Shown: piece after piece, positions 40,494 to 53,030 of the stretch
Numbering within the stretch: the first letter of the stretch is position 1
How the letters are laid out: every line of letters starts with the position of its first letter
Assembly (NCBI GenBank): GCA_000310025.1
Contig: FN648673.1
Coordinates: 1 to 64,000 of the forward strand
From: Ectocarpus siliculosus
Lineage: Eukaryota > Sar > Phaeophyceae > Ectocarpales > Ectocarpaceae
Reading direction: 5' to 3'
Length of the DNA stretch: 64,000 nucleotides
Made by a program: the position numbers and the translations under genes
Notes under the pieces: model-generated
The model's input: only the letters and a program-made list of their open reading frames with translations
Database searches by the model: none
Told to the model about the DNA's origin: nothing

Positions 40494-41089
40494 GGTGATG
40501 TTGAAACGTTTACTTGTGGTCGATGGCAGCGGGATGTGATTGTGTGTACGTCTGTACCGGTCGCAGCCTTGGGCAAGACTGTCGGGAATGTTTATGCGGA
40601 GACCGGAGAAAGATCTTGACGTTCCGTTCGAAATGTCAAGTTACGCTCGAGTGGTGTGGTTGTGGATTGCTGGGTGTATCATGGACGGCACGATTTTTGC
40701 CCGTCCTTATACACCGCTTTTTATGGTAGCACAATGCTGCAAAAAAACACTGCATTTCTGCAACATTTCTTGCAGCTTTGCTAATGTACGCTCAGTATGG
40801 GAGCTAAAAGATGCATGAAAAGTTCTGCAACTTTTTTTCCGGAGCGAAAAGCTGCAATCTGGTCAAAACGTTTTGCAGCTTTTATCGAGTCGGGAAGGGG
40901 CGAGAAAAGCTGCACGACCAAAACTATGCCGGTTCACGTCAAGCTGCTATCCCCACCGCACATGTAGACCCTCTCCAGCACGGATTGTGGGAAGGCTGTG
41001 ATGACCGAGATCTCGACGATTACTCAACGACTTGCCTCATGAATGATATCTGGAAGGAGGTGATGCCATGGGCTGTTGGGCAGTGCCAA
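40494..41089. other. No gene recognised; recurring GCTGCAA words
   Basis: Between 40730 and 40915 the words GCTGCAA, TGCAACTTTTT and TTGCAGCTTT recur in both orientations, allowing small hairpins. No convincing gene was found. Confidence 0.4.
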
Positions 41090-41550
41090 GGCTTGGGGCC
41101 GTGAGGTGCCTAATGCGCCGGGAAAAAACGTTTGTGCTGTGCACAACCGTCAACGGCCGCAAGCTGTTAGTTCAAGTTCGATATTTTTTACCGCCACGGG
41201 TTTGGCTATCCATCGACAACTTTCCGAAGGAGGAAGCAACAGCAATAGCAAGGCCGCTCGGTGGGAGGTCGCTCTCTGCTCCATCTTTCATGCACAAGGT
41301 TTGGTGCCGTGGGGTATCGTGCGCATCGGGAAAACGGTTTTGATCGACCCCAAAGTACCCACGTCAGAGAGCAGTTGGTTCAAGTTCGCAGGGATTGTGT
41401 GCGCATGGTTTGGCTTTCAAGCGATAACTTTTCGAAGGAGAAGGTAAGAGCAACAGCAATGCCACCCCGAGGAAGCTAGCTCTACCCAGCATCTTTCTGG
41501 TACCAGGTTAGATGCCTTGGGGTATCGTGAGTGTGAAGAAAAATGGTTGC
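41090..41550 (+). repeat. Tandem repeat, period about 205 bases, two copies and a partial
   Basis: Copy 1 (about 41092-41265) and copy 2 (about 41300-41470) share GCCGTGRGGT, CGGGAAAACG, TTCAAGTTCG, TTTGGCTWTC and CTTTYCGAAGGAG with AGCAACAGCAAT. A third start (TGCCTTGGGGTATCGTG) lies at 41515. Confidence 0.7.
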
Positions 41551-44500
41551 AACTACACCCTCTCCCGCACGCTTTGACCGGTTCTTTCGAGGTGCAACAT
41601 GAAAGGCGCGTGCCTTCTTCTCGCCGTTTCCAATATATATAATACATATAATATATATCACGCCTCCGTATTGCGCCAATCCCGTGCACAAAACTCTCTT
41701 CGTCCCACAAATAGCGTGCATCACAAGTTCCATTGACAAAGTTTGGAAGAAAAGCAGCTTTTCTTGCAACATTGTGCTTCCACAAAAAGCGGTAATACTA
41801 CCCTCGCGGGTGCTTTACGTAACTTACCCCGAATGCAGGGGAGTGTGGTGGTGAACTGCCGTGAACCGCTGTGCACAGGGTGCTTTTCCCCGTGATGGTG
41901 TTCTGCAAAACACACTCACACGCACTCGCCATGTAGGCGGTGCCAAAGCTGAAGGAATGGGTGGAGTGATATCGTAAAGACGCATTCGCGGCTGTGCCGT
42001 ATCGTGCTGTGTGAGCATGTGCTGTACAAACTGCTTGTTTAGATTCGGCATATATATGCATATGTCCAGATCGCAACTACAGTATTGCCGCTGACAGACG
42101 TGCTCCAGTGTATATGTGCTGGACTGCCGTTCTCCACGACGCGTTATGCAGTGAGGACGCTCCCGGTTTATTGGCATGGCATCTTACATGGTCGGCGCCG
42201 TACTCATATCCGCCAAAGACTCAACCCAGTCACACAACAACTATACTCATATCCGCCAAGACTCCGCACACTTACACAGCTGCAAACAAAACGGAACAAA
42301 ACAGCGGATTTGTCGGTTCATACTATTATTATGACCGTAGTCTATTTTCAAGGCAAATGACCGACGGTCGACGACGACCTTCTGCGAGAATTTTGTTGGG
42401 GTGATTCGTTCGGTGCTGTCCTCATATCAAGCTACAACATGGTATCGAACGCAAGCAGTACCTCATGGCGTGTGAAGTGCAGGGCCGGGCCCGTCGATGA
42501 AGCTAGGGGCCGCGGATAGGACTACGGCAGGCGACCCGATGGTTTTCAGGAGTGTAGCGCAGCTTCACGGCAACTTGTCGAGGAAAACGCGACCTTTACT
42601 CAATTTGCATGTTGCCAGGTGGTACGTTTAGGCACTTTGGGATTTTGTTCGAGCTTGGCGACGCCTTTTAGAGCCCCTCAAACCAGAGTCGGTGTATGCC
42701 TGATGGTCCTAGTATCGTCGCGTGGCTAGCATGCAAGGGGGTGCTGTTTCCAACCAAACAACAGGAGTCAAGCTGTTCAGCTCTGCCCACCATCTCCTTA
42801 ACTGAGACGAAGTGAAGTATCAAGCGCACACGCACGCCTGAAGGACTTAACCACCCTCATTTTCGACAACGTTTGCAGAATGAGTGGAAAAATGACCTGG
42901 GAACAGGTATTGTACCAAGTATGTCTAGCATATGTACTTTTACTACTGGTGTAGCGAGCGTTTCGCATTATCAAAACCAAAGGTTGCTACGTCGGGACCC
43001 CTCTGTACTCGACCGAAAGAAACGAGTCGCTATGTCCATCAGATCATAGCACACCCGTTGTTTATGCGGGTCTGACAAAGTGCAACGTACCCAACCCACC
43101 CACCCCTATCCAACTTCGCTTGGACACGAACCGTATCCGAGCGAAATTGAAGACACAGCGACTGTTTGTGGTGGCGTGTGCATACACGTTGAAGGGATCG
43201 TATGGGTCTTTTCAAGCACAAGACGCCAGCCCCTCCGGAATGGCAGGGTTTCTTCGCTACGAAACGGCGTTCAACAAGCAGGGCATAATATCATTCATGA
43301 TTTTTCGTGAGAGAGTCCTCCCACCCCAACTCCTTCCTGCACGAGATGTATGAGAACACAAGATGAACGAAAACAAGCCAAAACCAAAGTAGACGCCGCC
43401 TGACGCCAACGAGCAGCACATAAATCGAGGAAGACCTTGCTATAACCCTGTCTTGCTGCCCTGTAAAGCTATACAAGGGTACTGAACGGCCACGGGGGCC
43501 CGCATCGCAAGCGAAAGTAATGTACGACGGTGAAAGGGAGATAATAAGAAGACAGCGAAGTTGGAAAGCTGATGAGAATCTGTTCCCGTGCTCGGGTGAG
43601 ACTGAAAAGGCGAAGCACAATGTAATGCATGCTGAGAACGCACGGGTACCTGTATGTGCAGGTGACGAAGGCTTGCCCACAGAAAGAGAATTTGTGTGGA
43701 GATACTAGTATTTACTGTCAGTAAACCAGATAACGGCTCGGTGCTGGAGGATCCGAAAAAAACATGCGGAAGAGGAAACAAAGCAACACCGCGAAGATTG
43801 ACTGCAACATCTACGCCGAGCAGTGCCGTTAAAACCACCGGGAAGGCTACTGTAGCAGCCACGTACCTACCCGCGTTTTTGCAACGATCGATGCTCATGC
43901 TTGCACTACAGTAATGCAATATACAACTTCGAGAAGAAAGAGATAACTCCGAGGAAACCTATGTAATAAGCAAGAGAGAAGAATCGAAACCCGACCTCCA
44001 ACTCTGATCGAACGGGGTGTAGATTAAAGATGAGAGTGCAAGGATATCCCATAGTCTATTCGACAAAACTACGGACTAATGTGAAACGAACACAACACGA
44101 GCTCAACGGATGGAAGATATTGTGCCTACGATATAGCTACTTGTGCCCAAAGGGTACAACCCGACCGAAAACGACCCAAAAGGGCATGAAACGCGAGTCA
44201 ATCAAAATCTGACATGAAAGCGGACGTCGTGACGTCTGTTTGCAGTAAAACGCTTTGGTCCCTCTTTCAAGTTAAACCCCAACGCTATGCATCTACGTAG
44301 CTTATGGAGGCAACTAAAGGGTCCCCCGCTCGTTGCAGCCCGAATGACACGCAAGGTGTTAGCACACAAACGGCGACATTGATGATGCAGGGCTTTCCAA
44401 AGTTGACTGTATTCTATGTCTATGAGTGGGGCGAAAGCGTGCGTGACTAAATGTTCGTGAACGTGAGACCGCCCGCACTGAGGGAACGAAAGGCGCAAGG

Positions 44501-45916
44501 TATGCGCCTTGGCGTTCCCCTAGCAACCTGCATAATGTATCTTCGTCAAAACAACCATGTCCTCAGAGTTACTTGCGTACCCGCGAGTTCCACAATGCAA
44601 ATGGCTCCATGGAGTAAAGGGATCCAACGTCAAATCGAAACATGTACGGTCCAACGTTTGTTTCCTTGGACACGGGTGAACAGCAGCAGTCATACCGAAC
44701 AAAAGCCTTTCCGGCAACTGGGTTCGCTTGGCACTAACGCCCTGGTGAGTGACGATGAAAGTGCTGGTGATACCCGTTAACCACAAAGGACAGTTCTCTG
44801 ACTGTGTCGAGTTTGAACTGAAGAATGTGTGGCTTGCCGTCGAGTACAACATCTTCCCTACATCGTTAAGGTGTTGTAGACAACAACACATTTTTGCGGT
44901 TCCGTGTGAAGAATGTTCTTGACAAAATCTGCGCGGCTCCGCTGAGCTATAGCGGCTTGCGCACAGCACACCCCGGCTGAGAGTGAACGTGCGTCATGTT
45001 GGGTGTGGCGTGCGTCAAAGGAAGTTCACGAATGCAAAGTACAGCTGTTGTAAGCATTTCGCGTTGGAACGGACAGGCGAGGCACGGCGTGTTGCGTGAT
45101 GACCGCGGTCGGTGTCGTTTGCATACTGCTGTTGACATGTAGCAGGGGAAGGCATGTTCTCTCCGCTGCGTAAAGAAGTGTTGCAGACGATGTGTCTACT
45201 TCTTCAAGACTTGACGGCCTTCCGTACGCGTTGTTTGGCTGGGTTAACGAAATCCTGGAATCGTGGGGTGACCACATGCAGAACTCATACATACAAGACG
45301 TGTTGAGAGCGAATTTGGCTTTTGTTTGCATTGCGGAGACAACGGAATTTCTCTGTGCTGTTAACCCTGTGCTCCTCCTGTGCTTCGCTGCTGGTGTGCA
45401 CATGCGGCTGTCATGCATGTCCCACGGATTGACCAAGCGCCATACTCGTGTACTCGCAACGCGCAACTTAACGTCCGAACCGTCACATATGTATGTGAGA
45501 CGTGCTTGACGTAAGGTCCACACGGATCTGCCACGTACCCACGCCACAGACGATGTGTGTGCTGTACAGCGGCTAGAACTAACCGTGGGTTTGTGCTCTG
45601 CTCAAGATACCGCATATTTGTCTACAATTCTTCACCACGCTCATCCGATCACGACCAATGCTAAAGTGTGAGAGTCCCTGTTCCGTTGGTCAAAGGTTTT
45701 GGCGGTTGGGGGCAACCCAAGGCCGTCCCATTAAGTCTCACACAACAACAAAGGTGTGCGGCGTGCGCAAGAAATAAACGTCCAAAAAATCTCCACCTAT
45801 TCTATCTTCAAGTAGTGTCACGTACCCTTTTCTGGGAGTATTTAACTTGGGGCGATCTACCGTAACGAACATGCAGAAAGACGTTCCTATATCCCCCGCC
45901 CCCACCAACTCCATTC
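41551..45916. other. Gene-poor stretch, no confident gene
   Basis: Most open frames are short. The best plus-strand frame is 45192-45509 (FGWVNEILESWGDHMQNSYI, then a hydrophobic VLLLCFAAGVHM stretch), but it lacks an ATG near its start. Between 42790 and 43450 and around 44450-44970 both strands are open with equal plausibility, so nothing is called. A short AT-rich tract lies at 41632-41660. Confidence 0.4.
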
Positions 45917-46110
45917 CCCCCCCGATGTTTGCCATCGGGGTTGCGTTTTCGTCGCTTGGCAACGCCGTTGTAAAACATGCCACCCCCCCCGGTGTTTGCC
46001 ATCGGGGTCGGGTTTTCGTCGCTTGACAACGACGTTGTAAAACAAGCCGCCCCCCCGTTGTTTGCCATCGGGGTTGGGTTTCGTCGATTCGCAGCGATGC
46101 TGTAAAACAA
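45917..46110 (+). repeat. Three tandem units of about 68 bases
   Basis: Units start near 45920, 45989 and 46056 and share a C run, GATGTTTGCCATCGGGGT, a TTTTCGTCG segment and GTTGTAAAACA. GATGTTTGCCATC is itself a small hairpin (GATG/CATC). Confidence 0.85.
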
Positions 46111-47149
46111 TCCGATTCAATTCGGTAGCTCGGCAACCAGGTTACCACTTTTGTTTTAGGAAGGTTTGTTCGAAGAGCAGATAGAATAAACTGGTGTTTA
46201 TTTTGTAACAGTCGAATTAGAATTTGGCTTCATTTTCTATCGGAAACCCAGGGTCACGGTGTTTGGATTTATTATTGTAGTCTATAGCTGGGGGTGTCAT
46301 TCCGTGATCGAGTCCACGCAGGGGCTGTAGCAAAGTCGGGTAACGTGTGAGAGCTACAGAGCGCGTGAAGCAACGGAAGGACAGCAGCAGCAGCCTAACG
46401 CAGTAGCGGCGGCAGTATAGAAAAAGGACGGGATGGGACGCGGCGCAAGCATTGGGGAAGCGACCAGCGCGCGCTCGGGACCCTCCATATAAGGTGTGTA
46501 ATCGGGTCTGTGTCCAACATCCATCGTGTCTGCCGTGTTCCTTCCCGCGCCCCGCTACTCTTGTGACCTCACCGCTGCGTGCATTAGCACGGGGGGGGAG
46601 GGTGCAGTAAGATAAGCGGCGTACCGCAGTCCCTCTCGCCACGCCGTTCAGATAGGTACCCTCCCACACATGGGATGCGGTTCCCGACATGTACTCTCGC
46701 TGAAGAAATAATTCAACGGAAGAAACGCGCTGCTGTACGATAGCAGCCATTGTACTGCACGGGGTGGAGAAACCTTGCGGCATCGGACATAACCAATCGA
46801 CCCGCGGCAGTGGGGCACGAGGCGTGTGCTGTCAAGAGTATGCACATGGTGCAGGTGCCTTGTTCTCTGTTTCCCGCGGCTCACTCGGGACTACTTGCCG
46901 GTACCTGGTCTGTGCCGCGCACAGACGGATAATGTTGTAGCCGAATGGATCGACGATAATATGCTCACGTAAGCTATCGTCTCCACTGATGGCATTGACC
47001 AGTCCTACGGTATACAAAGCGGCCGCATACGCAATAGGAAAGTGCATACAACAGCATTCACGGGAACGGATAAAAGGAAGGGAAGTAAAAACCGTGTTGT
47101 TGGCGAGTGGAAGTTAACCGATCTCAACGCGAAAAAAAAAAAAAAAAAA
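46111..47149. other. No gene recognised
   Basis: Bases 46155-46280 (AAGGTTTGTTCG, GTGTTTATTTTGTAACAG, GGGTCACGGTG) weakly resemble dispersed repeat D. Otherwise only short open frames are present. Confidence 0.35.
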
Positions 47150-47725
47150 AGTCGTACACGTATCAGCACGGGACGCGCCAATGAGTGGAAGCAACCGTGT
47201 TGCATGTGTGCTGTCAGCCTCAGCACGGGACGCGCCAACGAGTGGAAGCACCCGCGCTGTTGGCGAATTCAACGCATCGGAAGGAAAAAGACCACAAATA
47301 ATCTGTCCGTACGGGACGCGCCAATGAGTGGAAGCACTCGTGCTGTTGGCGAGCAGAGTTAACCGATCTCAACGGAAAAAAAAAAAAGCCGTACACATAT
47401 CAGCACGGGACGCGCCAATGCGTGGAAGCACCCGTGCTGTTGGCAAGTAGAGTTTACCGTAATGTGTTGCATGTGTGCTGTCAGCCTCAGCACGGGACGC
47501 GCCAAAGAGTGGAAGCAACCGTGCTGCATGTGTGCTGTCAGCCTCAGCTTGGGACGCGCCAACGAGTGGAAGCACCCGCGCTGTTGGCGAGTAGAGTTCA
47601 CCGAATTCAACGCATCGGAAGGAAAAATACCACAAATAAATAATGTATCAGTACGGGACGCGCCAATGAGTGGAAGCACCGTGCTGCATATGTGATGTCA
47701 GCCTCAGCACGGGACGCGCCTTTTT
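47150..47725 (+). repeat. R2 repeat, third block
   Basis: Eight or so copies of CAGCACGGGACGCGCCAATG then AGTGGAAGCACCCGTGCTGT, interleaved with GTTGGCGAGTAGAGTT, CATCGGAAGGAAAAA and GCATGTGTGCTGTCAGCCT. Related to 29851-30185 and 31225-32520 through the core GACGCGCCAA-GAGTGG-GCA. A-runs near 47131 and 47376 are embedded. Confidence 0.85.
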
Positions 47726-47737
47726 TTTGCGGTAACC

Positions 47738-48025
47738 ATGAATGGTGGTCGAGTAGATCATGTTGTGCGGGGTCGAGAACCCTCACTCCGCGCAAAGGGG
47801 ATAATCGCACGTTGTGTTAAATTGGTCAAGCACCCTCGAGGCAGTTACACAGCGCTTCAAACTGTCTCTGGAAGTGAAAGCGCCAGAAAAAAAATTAAGT
47901 CATACGCAGCTGTCATTCGTACGCAAGGAGGTAAGCACAAGATGCCGAACGCCCTTAGCAGGGTGGAGCGCACCCTTCATGCGATTCGCCGAATACCTCA
48001 CGGCGCTTCGCGCTTGGTGATGTGA
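47738..48025 (+). CDS. Candidate small basic protein, 95 residues
   Basis: ATG at 47738 opens a frame through VKLVKHPRGSYTALQTVSGS and ARKKIKSYAAVIRTQGGKHK to TGA at 48025. Codons look natural. An alternative uses the GTAAGC donor at 47931 and a TTAGCAG acceptor ending at 47961. It stays in phase and gives a different tail (GWSAPFMRFAEYLTALRA), but the intron would be only 31 bases. I prefer the unspliced reading. It lies just after the R2 block. No family was recognised. Confidence 0.35.
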   Translation: MNGGRVDHVVRGREPSLRAKGIIARCVKLVKHPRGSYTALQTVSGSESARKKIKSYAAVIRTQGGKHKMPNALSRVERTLHAIRRIPHGASRLVM

Positions 48026-48074
48026 GAGCCTGGTCCGGTGAGAACCCGGCGTGCTCCGTCCCGGCTTTGTAGGG

Positions 48075-48431
48075 ATGCGAGGTCAATGGTCCAACGACTA
48101 CGGCATGCACGACTATGAGTACACCCCCCCCACCACCAACTCCATGGCGCCACTGCACACTCCTGGCCACCAGTTCGCTAGGAGGTTCAGGCTTAACCCG
48201 TTCGAATCCAACACAAGGATCTACACGTGCGCATGGCACGCCAAGTTTCTGGCTGGGTGTCATCCTCACCAACTCGCAACGAACACCTTTAGGGCGGCTA
48301 TCGTGCAGTCTTCGTCACGATTTATGCGCCGGTCGAGGGCTCTTCTACGAACAGTTGAAAATAACCTGAGTCCATGTGGGCATCACTCTCCCACGAGATA
48401 TAAGCTGCCAGGTTGTCAAACCAGATTGTGA
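48075..48431 (+). CDS. Candidate open frame of 118 residues
   Basis: The frame starts at ATG 48075, three bases after a pyrimidine-rich segment ending TTGTAG that would serve as an acceptor. It reads WSNDYGMHDYEYTPPTTNSM, HTPGHQFARRFRLNPFESNT and a basic C-terminal part to TGA at 48431. It may be a 3' exon continuing the gene that begins at 47738, but the phases do not match simply. No family was recognised. Confidence 0.3.
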   Translation: MRGQWSNDYGMHDYEYTPPTTNSMAPLHTPGHQFARRFRLNPFESNTRIYTCAWHAKFLAGCHPHQLATNTFRAAIVQSSSRFMRRSRALLRTVENNLSPCGHHSPTRYKLPGCQTRL

Positions 48432-48818
48432 TGCTCCTTTGATTGACGTTTCACATGACCCGCACACCTTAAATGGGTCGAAGTTGTTTTTTGTTTGTCG
48501 AGCTGACGCCAGGGCTTAGTCAACCGAAAGAGGGGGTGGACGTCTTGGTGGACGTACGGTACGTAAACTGCTGGGAGCAAGCGCGATGAACCTACACATT
48601 TATTGTTTTTTGTGATCTGTGTTTTTTGGTGCGTTCGTGTGTGGGAGCGTAGATTGGTATATGCATACGATATGGGGCGGTATTCAGGCAAGGCGTATAT
48701 AATATGTGTTGAAGGGGGTCATCTTCGTACTGTATTCAGAGCAAACCGGTCGTAAAAAAATCACTCATACCTGAAGAGAAACAAGTACGCTCATCCTCGT
48801 TATAGCATTACCTGGCCA
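48432..48818. other. No gene recognised
   Basis: Short open frames only, and no repeat shared with the rest of the window was noticed. Confidence 0.35.
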
Positions 48819-49074
48819 CCCGAATCGCGTGAATGTAACCCAGTCTCGACGCTTTGGGGTACCCGGAACATATTGCGTACTACGCCCCCCCCTCGAACGA
48901 GAGGAGGCGCACATGTTACCACTCTGTGTAAGTCCTGTGTTCACAGAGTTTCAGCGTGCCAGAGAGCGAGAGAAAGAGAGTAGGGCAAAGGAAACGAGCG
49001 AGGTGGACACAAGGAAGGCTTCTACAATAGTGAAGTGCCTACCTCAGGTGCCGACCACAAGTTGAGCCTTTTCT
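48819..49074 (+). repeat. Element E, copy 1 (truncated at the 5' side)
   Basis: Shares with 53931-54225 and 59910-60154: TTGGGGTACCCGGAAC, ATTGCGTACT, CGAGAGGAGG, GTTACCA, TCAGCGTGCCAGAGAG, GCGAGGTGGACACA and GAAGGCTTC. The GGGCAGGTTTGTTT head found in the other copies is missing here. An inverted R1 array follows after about 290 bases. Confidence 0.75.
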
Positions 49075-49359
49075 GGCAGCCCTCCTCTTGCGCTTGAGAA
49101 ATGGGGTAGTTACGGACAAACCGGGGTCCTGGTCGGGAGTGCCGAGCGGAGAAGAGAGCAAGGACGCCAGGCGCCAGCAAGTGTGGCATCTAGGGCGCAG
49201 CACAGAGCGGTACGTGTGGCGATGTGACGGCAATGAGGACAGAGGTGAAGTAGAAAGAGTACAAATCCACACCCGTGTGGAGGAGAGAGAACCCCGATGG
49301 ATCGGTCTGTAGAGGAGAGAGAAAACCAGCTGCTATTGAGTTGATGGTCCTGTTTGTCA

Positions 49360-50170
49360 ACAGGACCAGTGTTACCTACTAGGGTTGTCGCCTTTGGGCG
49401 ATTCACGAGAAAGAGTACAACCGCCGGAACCACAACATATATATAGTGCTTGGCGGCGGTGGTTGGTGGGCTTGTTTTTTACTAGCGACATCCAAAAAGG
49501 TTGTCACCTTTGGGGCGATTCACGCAGCAAGAGAGGGTACATGCCGGGACCACACGCATAAATGTAGTACGTAGCGTCCGTGGTCGGTGGTCTTGTTTTT
49601 CAAAAACATCATCTACTAGGATTGTCGCCATGAGGTTAACGCAACGATAAAGAGAGAATGACTGCCGGAACCACACGCATGAATAGTGTGTGGCGGCTAT
49701 CGTTGGTGGTTTTTATTTCAACAGCGATACCTACCAGGGGTATTCTCTTGGGGGCGATTCACGCTTGAATACAGAAAGTCTAAATTCCGGAGCCAACACA
49801 TGAATAGTGTCTGGCGGCCGTGGTTGGTGGATCTGTTTTTCAACAACGCTACTTACCAGGGTTGTAACCTTGGGGGCGATTCACGCACAAACACGAAGAG
49901 CGGAAAAGCCGGAACCATAAACACATGAGTAGTGTTTGGCGCCCGTCGTTGTAGGCTTGTTTTCTTTATCAGCGCTACCTACCGCAGGGTTGTTGCCTTC
50001 GGGCGATTCACGCATGCATAGAGAGTGTAAATGCAGGAACCACACACATGAATAAGGTGTGGCGGCCGTGGTTGGTAGATTGGTTTTTCATCAGTGTTAC
50101 CTACCAGCGTCCATATGCACCATGTTGCACGTGATTCACTGACTAAACACATCAATGGTGTTTTATGGCC
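49360..50170 (-). repeat. R1 satellite, reverse orientation, about seven units
   Basis: Units near 49366, 49490, 49606, 49724, 49850, 49970 and 50090 (spacing about 120) carry ACCTACCAGGGTTGTCGCCT, GGGCGATTCACGC, GCCGGAACCACACGCATGAA and GTGTGGCGGCCGTGGTTGG. These are the reverse complement of the R1 core at 5046-7351, with more divergence. Confidence 0.88.
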
Positions 50171-50325
50171 GAGGTCTGGTTCACACAACATGTGGTATCT
50201 GCTCTACTATAACTGCACAACGTTAGCGACTGCTGGCTGCTGACACCGGTACCATTCTGCAGCACCCTACAGACCTCGCGTGCACACACAATCTTGTCAT
50301 AGCTTAGGTACGACTACTTTCGTCC

Positions 50326-50592
50326 ATGTTGCCTGCAGCGAACACAGAAGGGATAAAACTTGGCTTCCGTCTACAAGGACACGTAACAACTATCCCTGAC
50401 AACTTCTGTTGGTGTGAGTGCGTGTGTAGTCGGATTTGTAGACGAGATGACTGTTTCAGGTGCCCTGCACAGAGGTATGCGTTGGGTGGTACGGCCAGAG
50501 AATGGGTGTGCGGAGCCCCCGCGTCAGCTGTGGTGCTCGTGGCACTCCCTGCTCTTTCTTCCCAATCGGGTGTGAGTGATAACAAGTTTTAA
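50326..50592 (+). CDS. Candidate cysteine-rich small protein, 88 residues
   Basis: ATG at 50326 opens to TAA at 50592. The middle holds eight cysteines in about 30 residues (CWCECVCSRICRRDDCFRC), and the end is hydrophobic (AVVLVALPALSS). An internal GTGTGAGT could be a donor. The opposite strand is also open. No family was recognised. Confidence 0.3.
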   Translation: MLPAANTEGIKLGFRLQGHVTTIPDNFCWCECVCSRICRRDDCFRCPAQRYALGGTAREWVCGAPASAVVLVALPALSSQSGVSDNKF

Positions 50593-50664
50593 AACATCAA
50601 GCACTACAGTCACTACAAAGACAACAAGGGCATACCACCTAGGGTTGACGAATAACTATTATAT

Positions 50665-51262
50665 GTTAAAGGTTGGGTAGTGCAAGCTCTGAAATATGAC
50701 CAAGCTCACGGAGCTTCGAGGCAAACAGTGGAGAAATAGCCGTGAATCCCAGAAACCAATGCGTGCTGCACTTGCTAAAGGTTGGGGCACTGGCATATGG
50801 CGGTTGGGGGCAACAAAACGAGCAAGTATCCCGGAGGGCAGGAAGAGGAAGCTAGACGAATGAGAAGGAGCCGTGTACAATGGTGTCCAGCACGGTACGA
50901 AATAGCAAGTCGGGGGGCAATCGGGGGAAGGTACGGTGTGGGGGTAGTCAAGAGCAGGAGCTAATCCCATTGAGTAGTGTCATGGTGACCTCAAATTTGG
51001 CGAAAAAATTGGGAGTTGGTCATGTGAGACTATACTGTGCGCAGTAAGATTGGTTCCCTCCACCGCAGGAAAGAGCACCCTCGGTTGCTGTTTGGAGGGG
51101 AGAGAGAGGGACAGATTTTGTTCGGAGGAAGGCAGAAGCATGAAAAGAAAGGCCGCAAAAAGGTGTCGTCGGGAAACACACGTCCTCTCTACCAGTTTGG
51201 TAACTCTTCCCTCGGACTTAAGAAAATAATAATAAACGCGAAAGAGAAGAGAACAATAAAGC
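50665..51262 (+). repeat. Element F, copy 1
   Basis: About 600 bases starting GTTAAAGGTTG and ending AACAATAAAG match 59272-59910 in order throughout: GGAGCTTCGAGGCAAA, GTGAATCCCAG, GGCGGTTGGGGGCAAC, GGGGCAATCGGGGGAA, GGAGCTAATCCCA, GAGATTGGTTCCCTCCACCG. Open frames in it are not conserved between copies. Confidence 0.85.
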
Positions 51263-53030
51263 TGTGGTATGCATACGACTGCCGTGCGAGGAGCAGTACA
51301 AGGGCATGTCAACGCAAAAAGCAAAACAAAACAAACCACTGCTGCTACGATGGAGCTAGGAAATCGACAAGTCTGGCACTCGCATTCCGGCAGCACTAAA
51401 GAGCACAAACAAAAACACGAGCCGATTGCACGCAAGAAGGCCTTCCGTACAGCAGTAGTACAGTCCTCGAAAAAATTGTGGTCGAGTGCACAGCACAGAG
51501 GAGAAACAAAAATTAAAAAAATACGACATTATGGAAGAGAGTCCAAGCCGTGCCCGCCGCGAGTTTAATGCCGTGCTACAGCACAGTACTGCTAGACACT
51601 GCTGTCAATCTACATTTCAGCACCAGTAAATTTCGCCTGCTGTACTGAAAGTTGAACCGGCCTACCAGTAAATACAGGGAGGGGTGCAACACACCTTCGA
51701 TTGCACGGGGATGGATGCACTGCCGACCAGCTACGTGACGTGTGGCTGCGGTGCTGGAAAAGCGGGCGCCACGACACCACAACATCGAAACAACACCACA
51801 AGCAAATGTGTGAGCGGTCGAAGCCGCCGGCAACACCGGTACGCCGAATACCAAACTGCGCGTTTTTGCCGGACAGTTGATCGTACAGCAGTAGTTGTTA
51901 GGAGTTTGACAGGAAGCAAGCGTGACGTAGTCGAGTTGCACAGCGACATGACGTATTAACGAAATACGAAATACATGTTCGTTCGTGATACATAGCTGCT
52001 GCACGCAACACGTGGTCGCTACAACATAAAAACAACACCAAAAGCAAACGTGGGAAGGGGAAAATTACAGTCAGTCGTGGTTGCGTGTGACGATGGCACG
52101 TAAAGGTTCGGTACACGTCGTCGCTGCTGCACGGTGTGCGTGAGTCGCAACGCTAGAGTGGTATTTCTCGACGCATACGTGTGGCCAAGTGTGGCCCGCA
52201 AAAAGAAAACTAGCATCCCATTGTCGGTGTACACTAAGATGTAGTCTGATTCCGAGGGTGGACCTTGTCAAACAAATGCTGAATCGAAATCGAAAATCAA
52301 CCAGGAGGCGAACACGGCCCATACATGCCAGTTGCGATCATTGAAACTATGACCGACCATGAGAGCCACACCGCATCCAAGACAGCGAACGATAGCTCCG
52401 AACAACGGCCATAATCAGGCGGGTTCGGGGGTCTTTGTCTCACATCGATACGCTGCGAACTCAGCGACCAATGTGTGATTGAATGCTGCGTGCTGATGTA
52501 GGAAAGCCAAATAGGCTGCTGTTGAACTGCATTTATTTACAAATAATAATTTCACGGTGATGACTCTCTTTCTCTCAACTTAGAGCAGATCTCGCCCAAA
52601 GAAAAGTACACCGTGCCCTGCTGGATGTCAGCTTTCTGTCAAGCTCTTGCTTGCATCGCCAAGCAGCCACCTAGCTAGACAAGTTATCGAAATGGAGGCA
52701 TGTACGACTCTGTGAGGGTGTGACAGCCAGCTTGATGTTTCGGTTGTCATGTTCGATTCTTGATTTTGAGTCTGTTCGTGCTCGCTTTCGGTTCTTCCCT
52801 ATCGGAGAATATTTGGAACATTTACCCGTAGATCGAAAATCCGGCGGCGGAACTCTGTTCAATCAGTGACATTTTCGATTTTTTATTTTTTATTTTCGAT
52901 TTTCGATTTCCGATTTTCGACGGAGTAGTGGTCTGACCCAAAGGTTCACACTGATGACGACTTTCTGTGATTGTATGTACATCACATGTAGTAGATAATA
53001 TGATTCAACGGAATACGGCAACATATATGC
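51263..53030. other. No gene recognised
   Basis: Contains (CGATTTT)n-like simple sequence at 52870-52925 and complementary CGAAATCGAAAATC near 52278. The words ACAACACCACAAGCAAATG and ACAACACCAAAAGCAAACGT (51791, 52033) and related sequences hint at a weak 230-base duplication between about 51720 and 52060. No gene was called. Confidence 0.4.
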
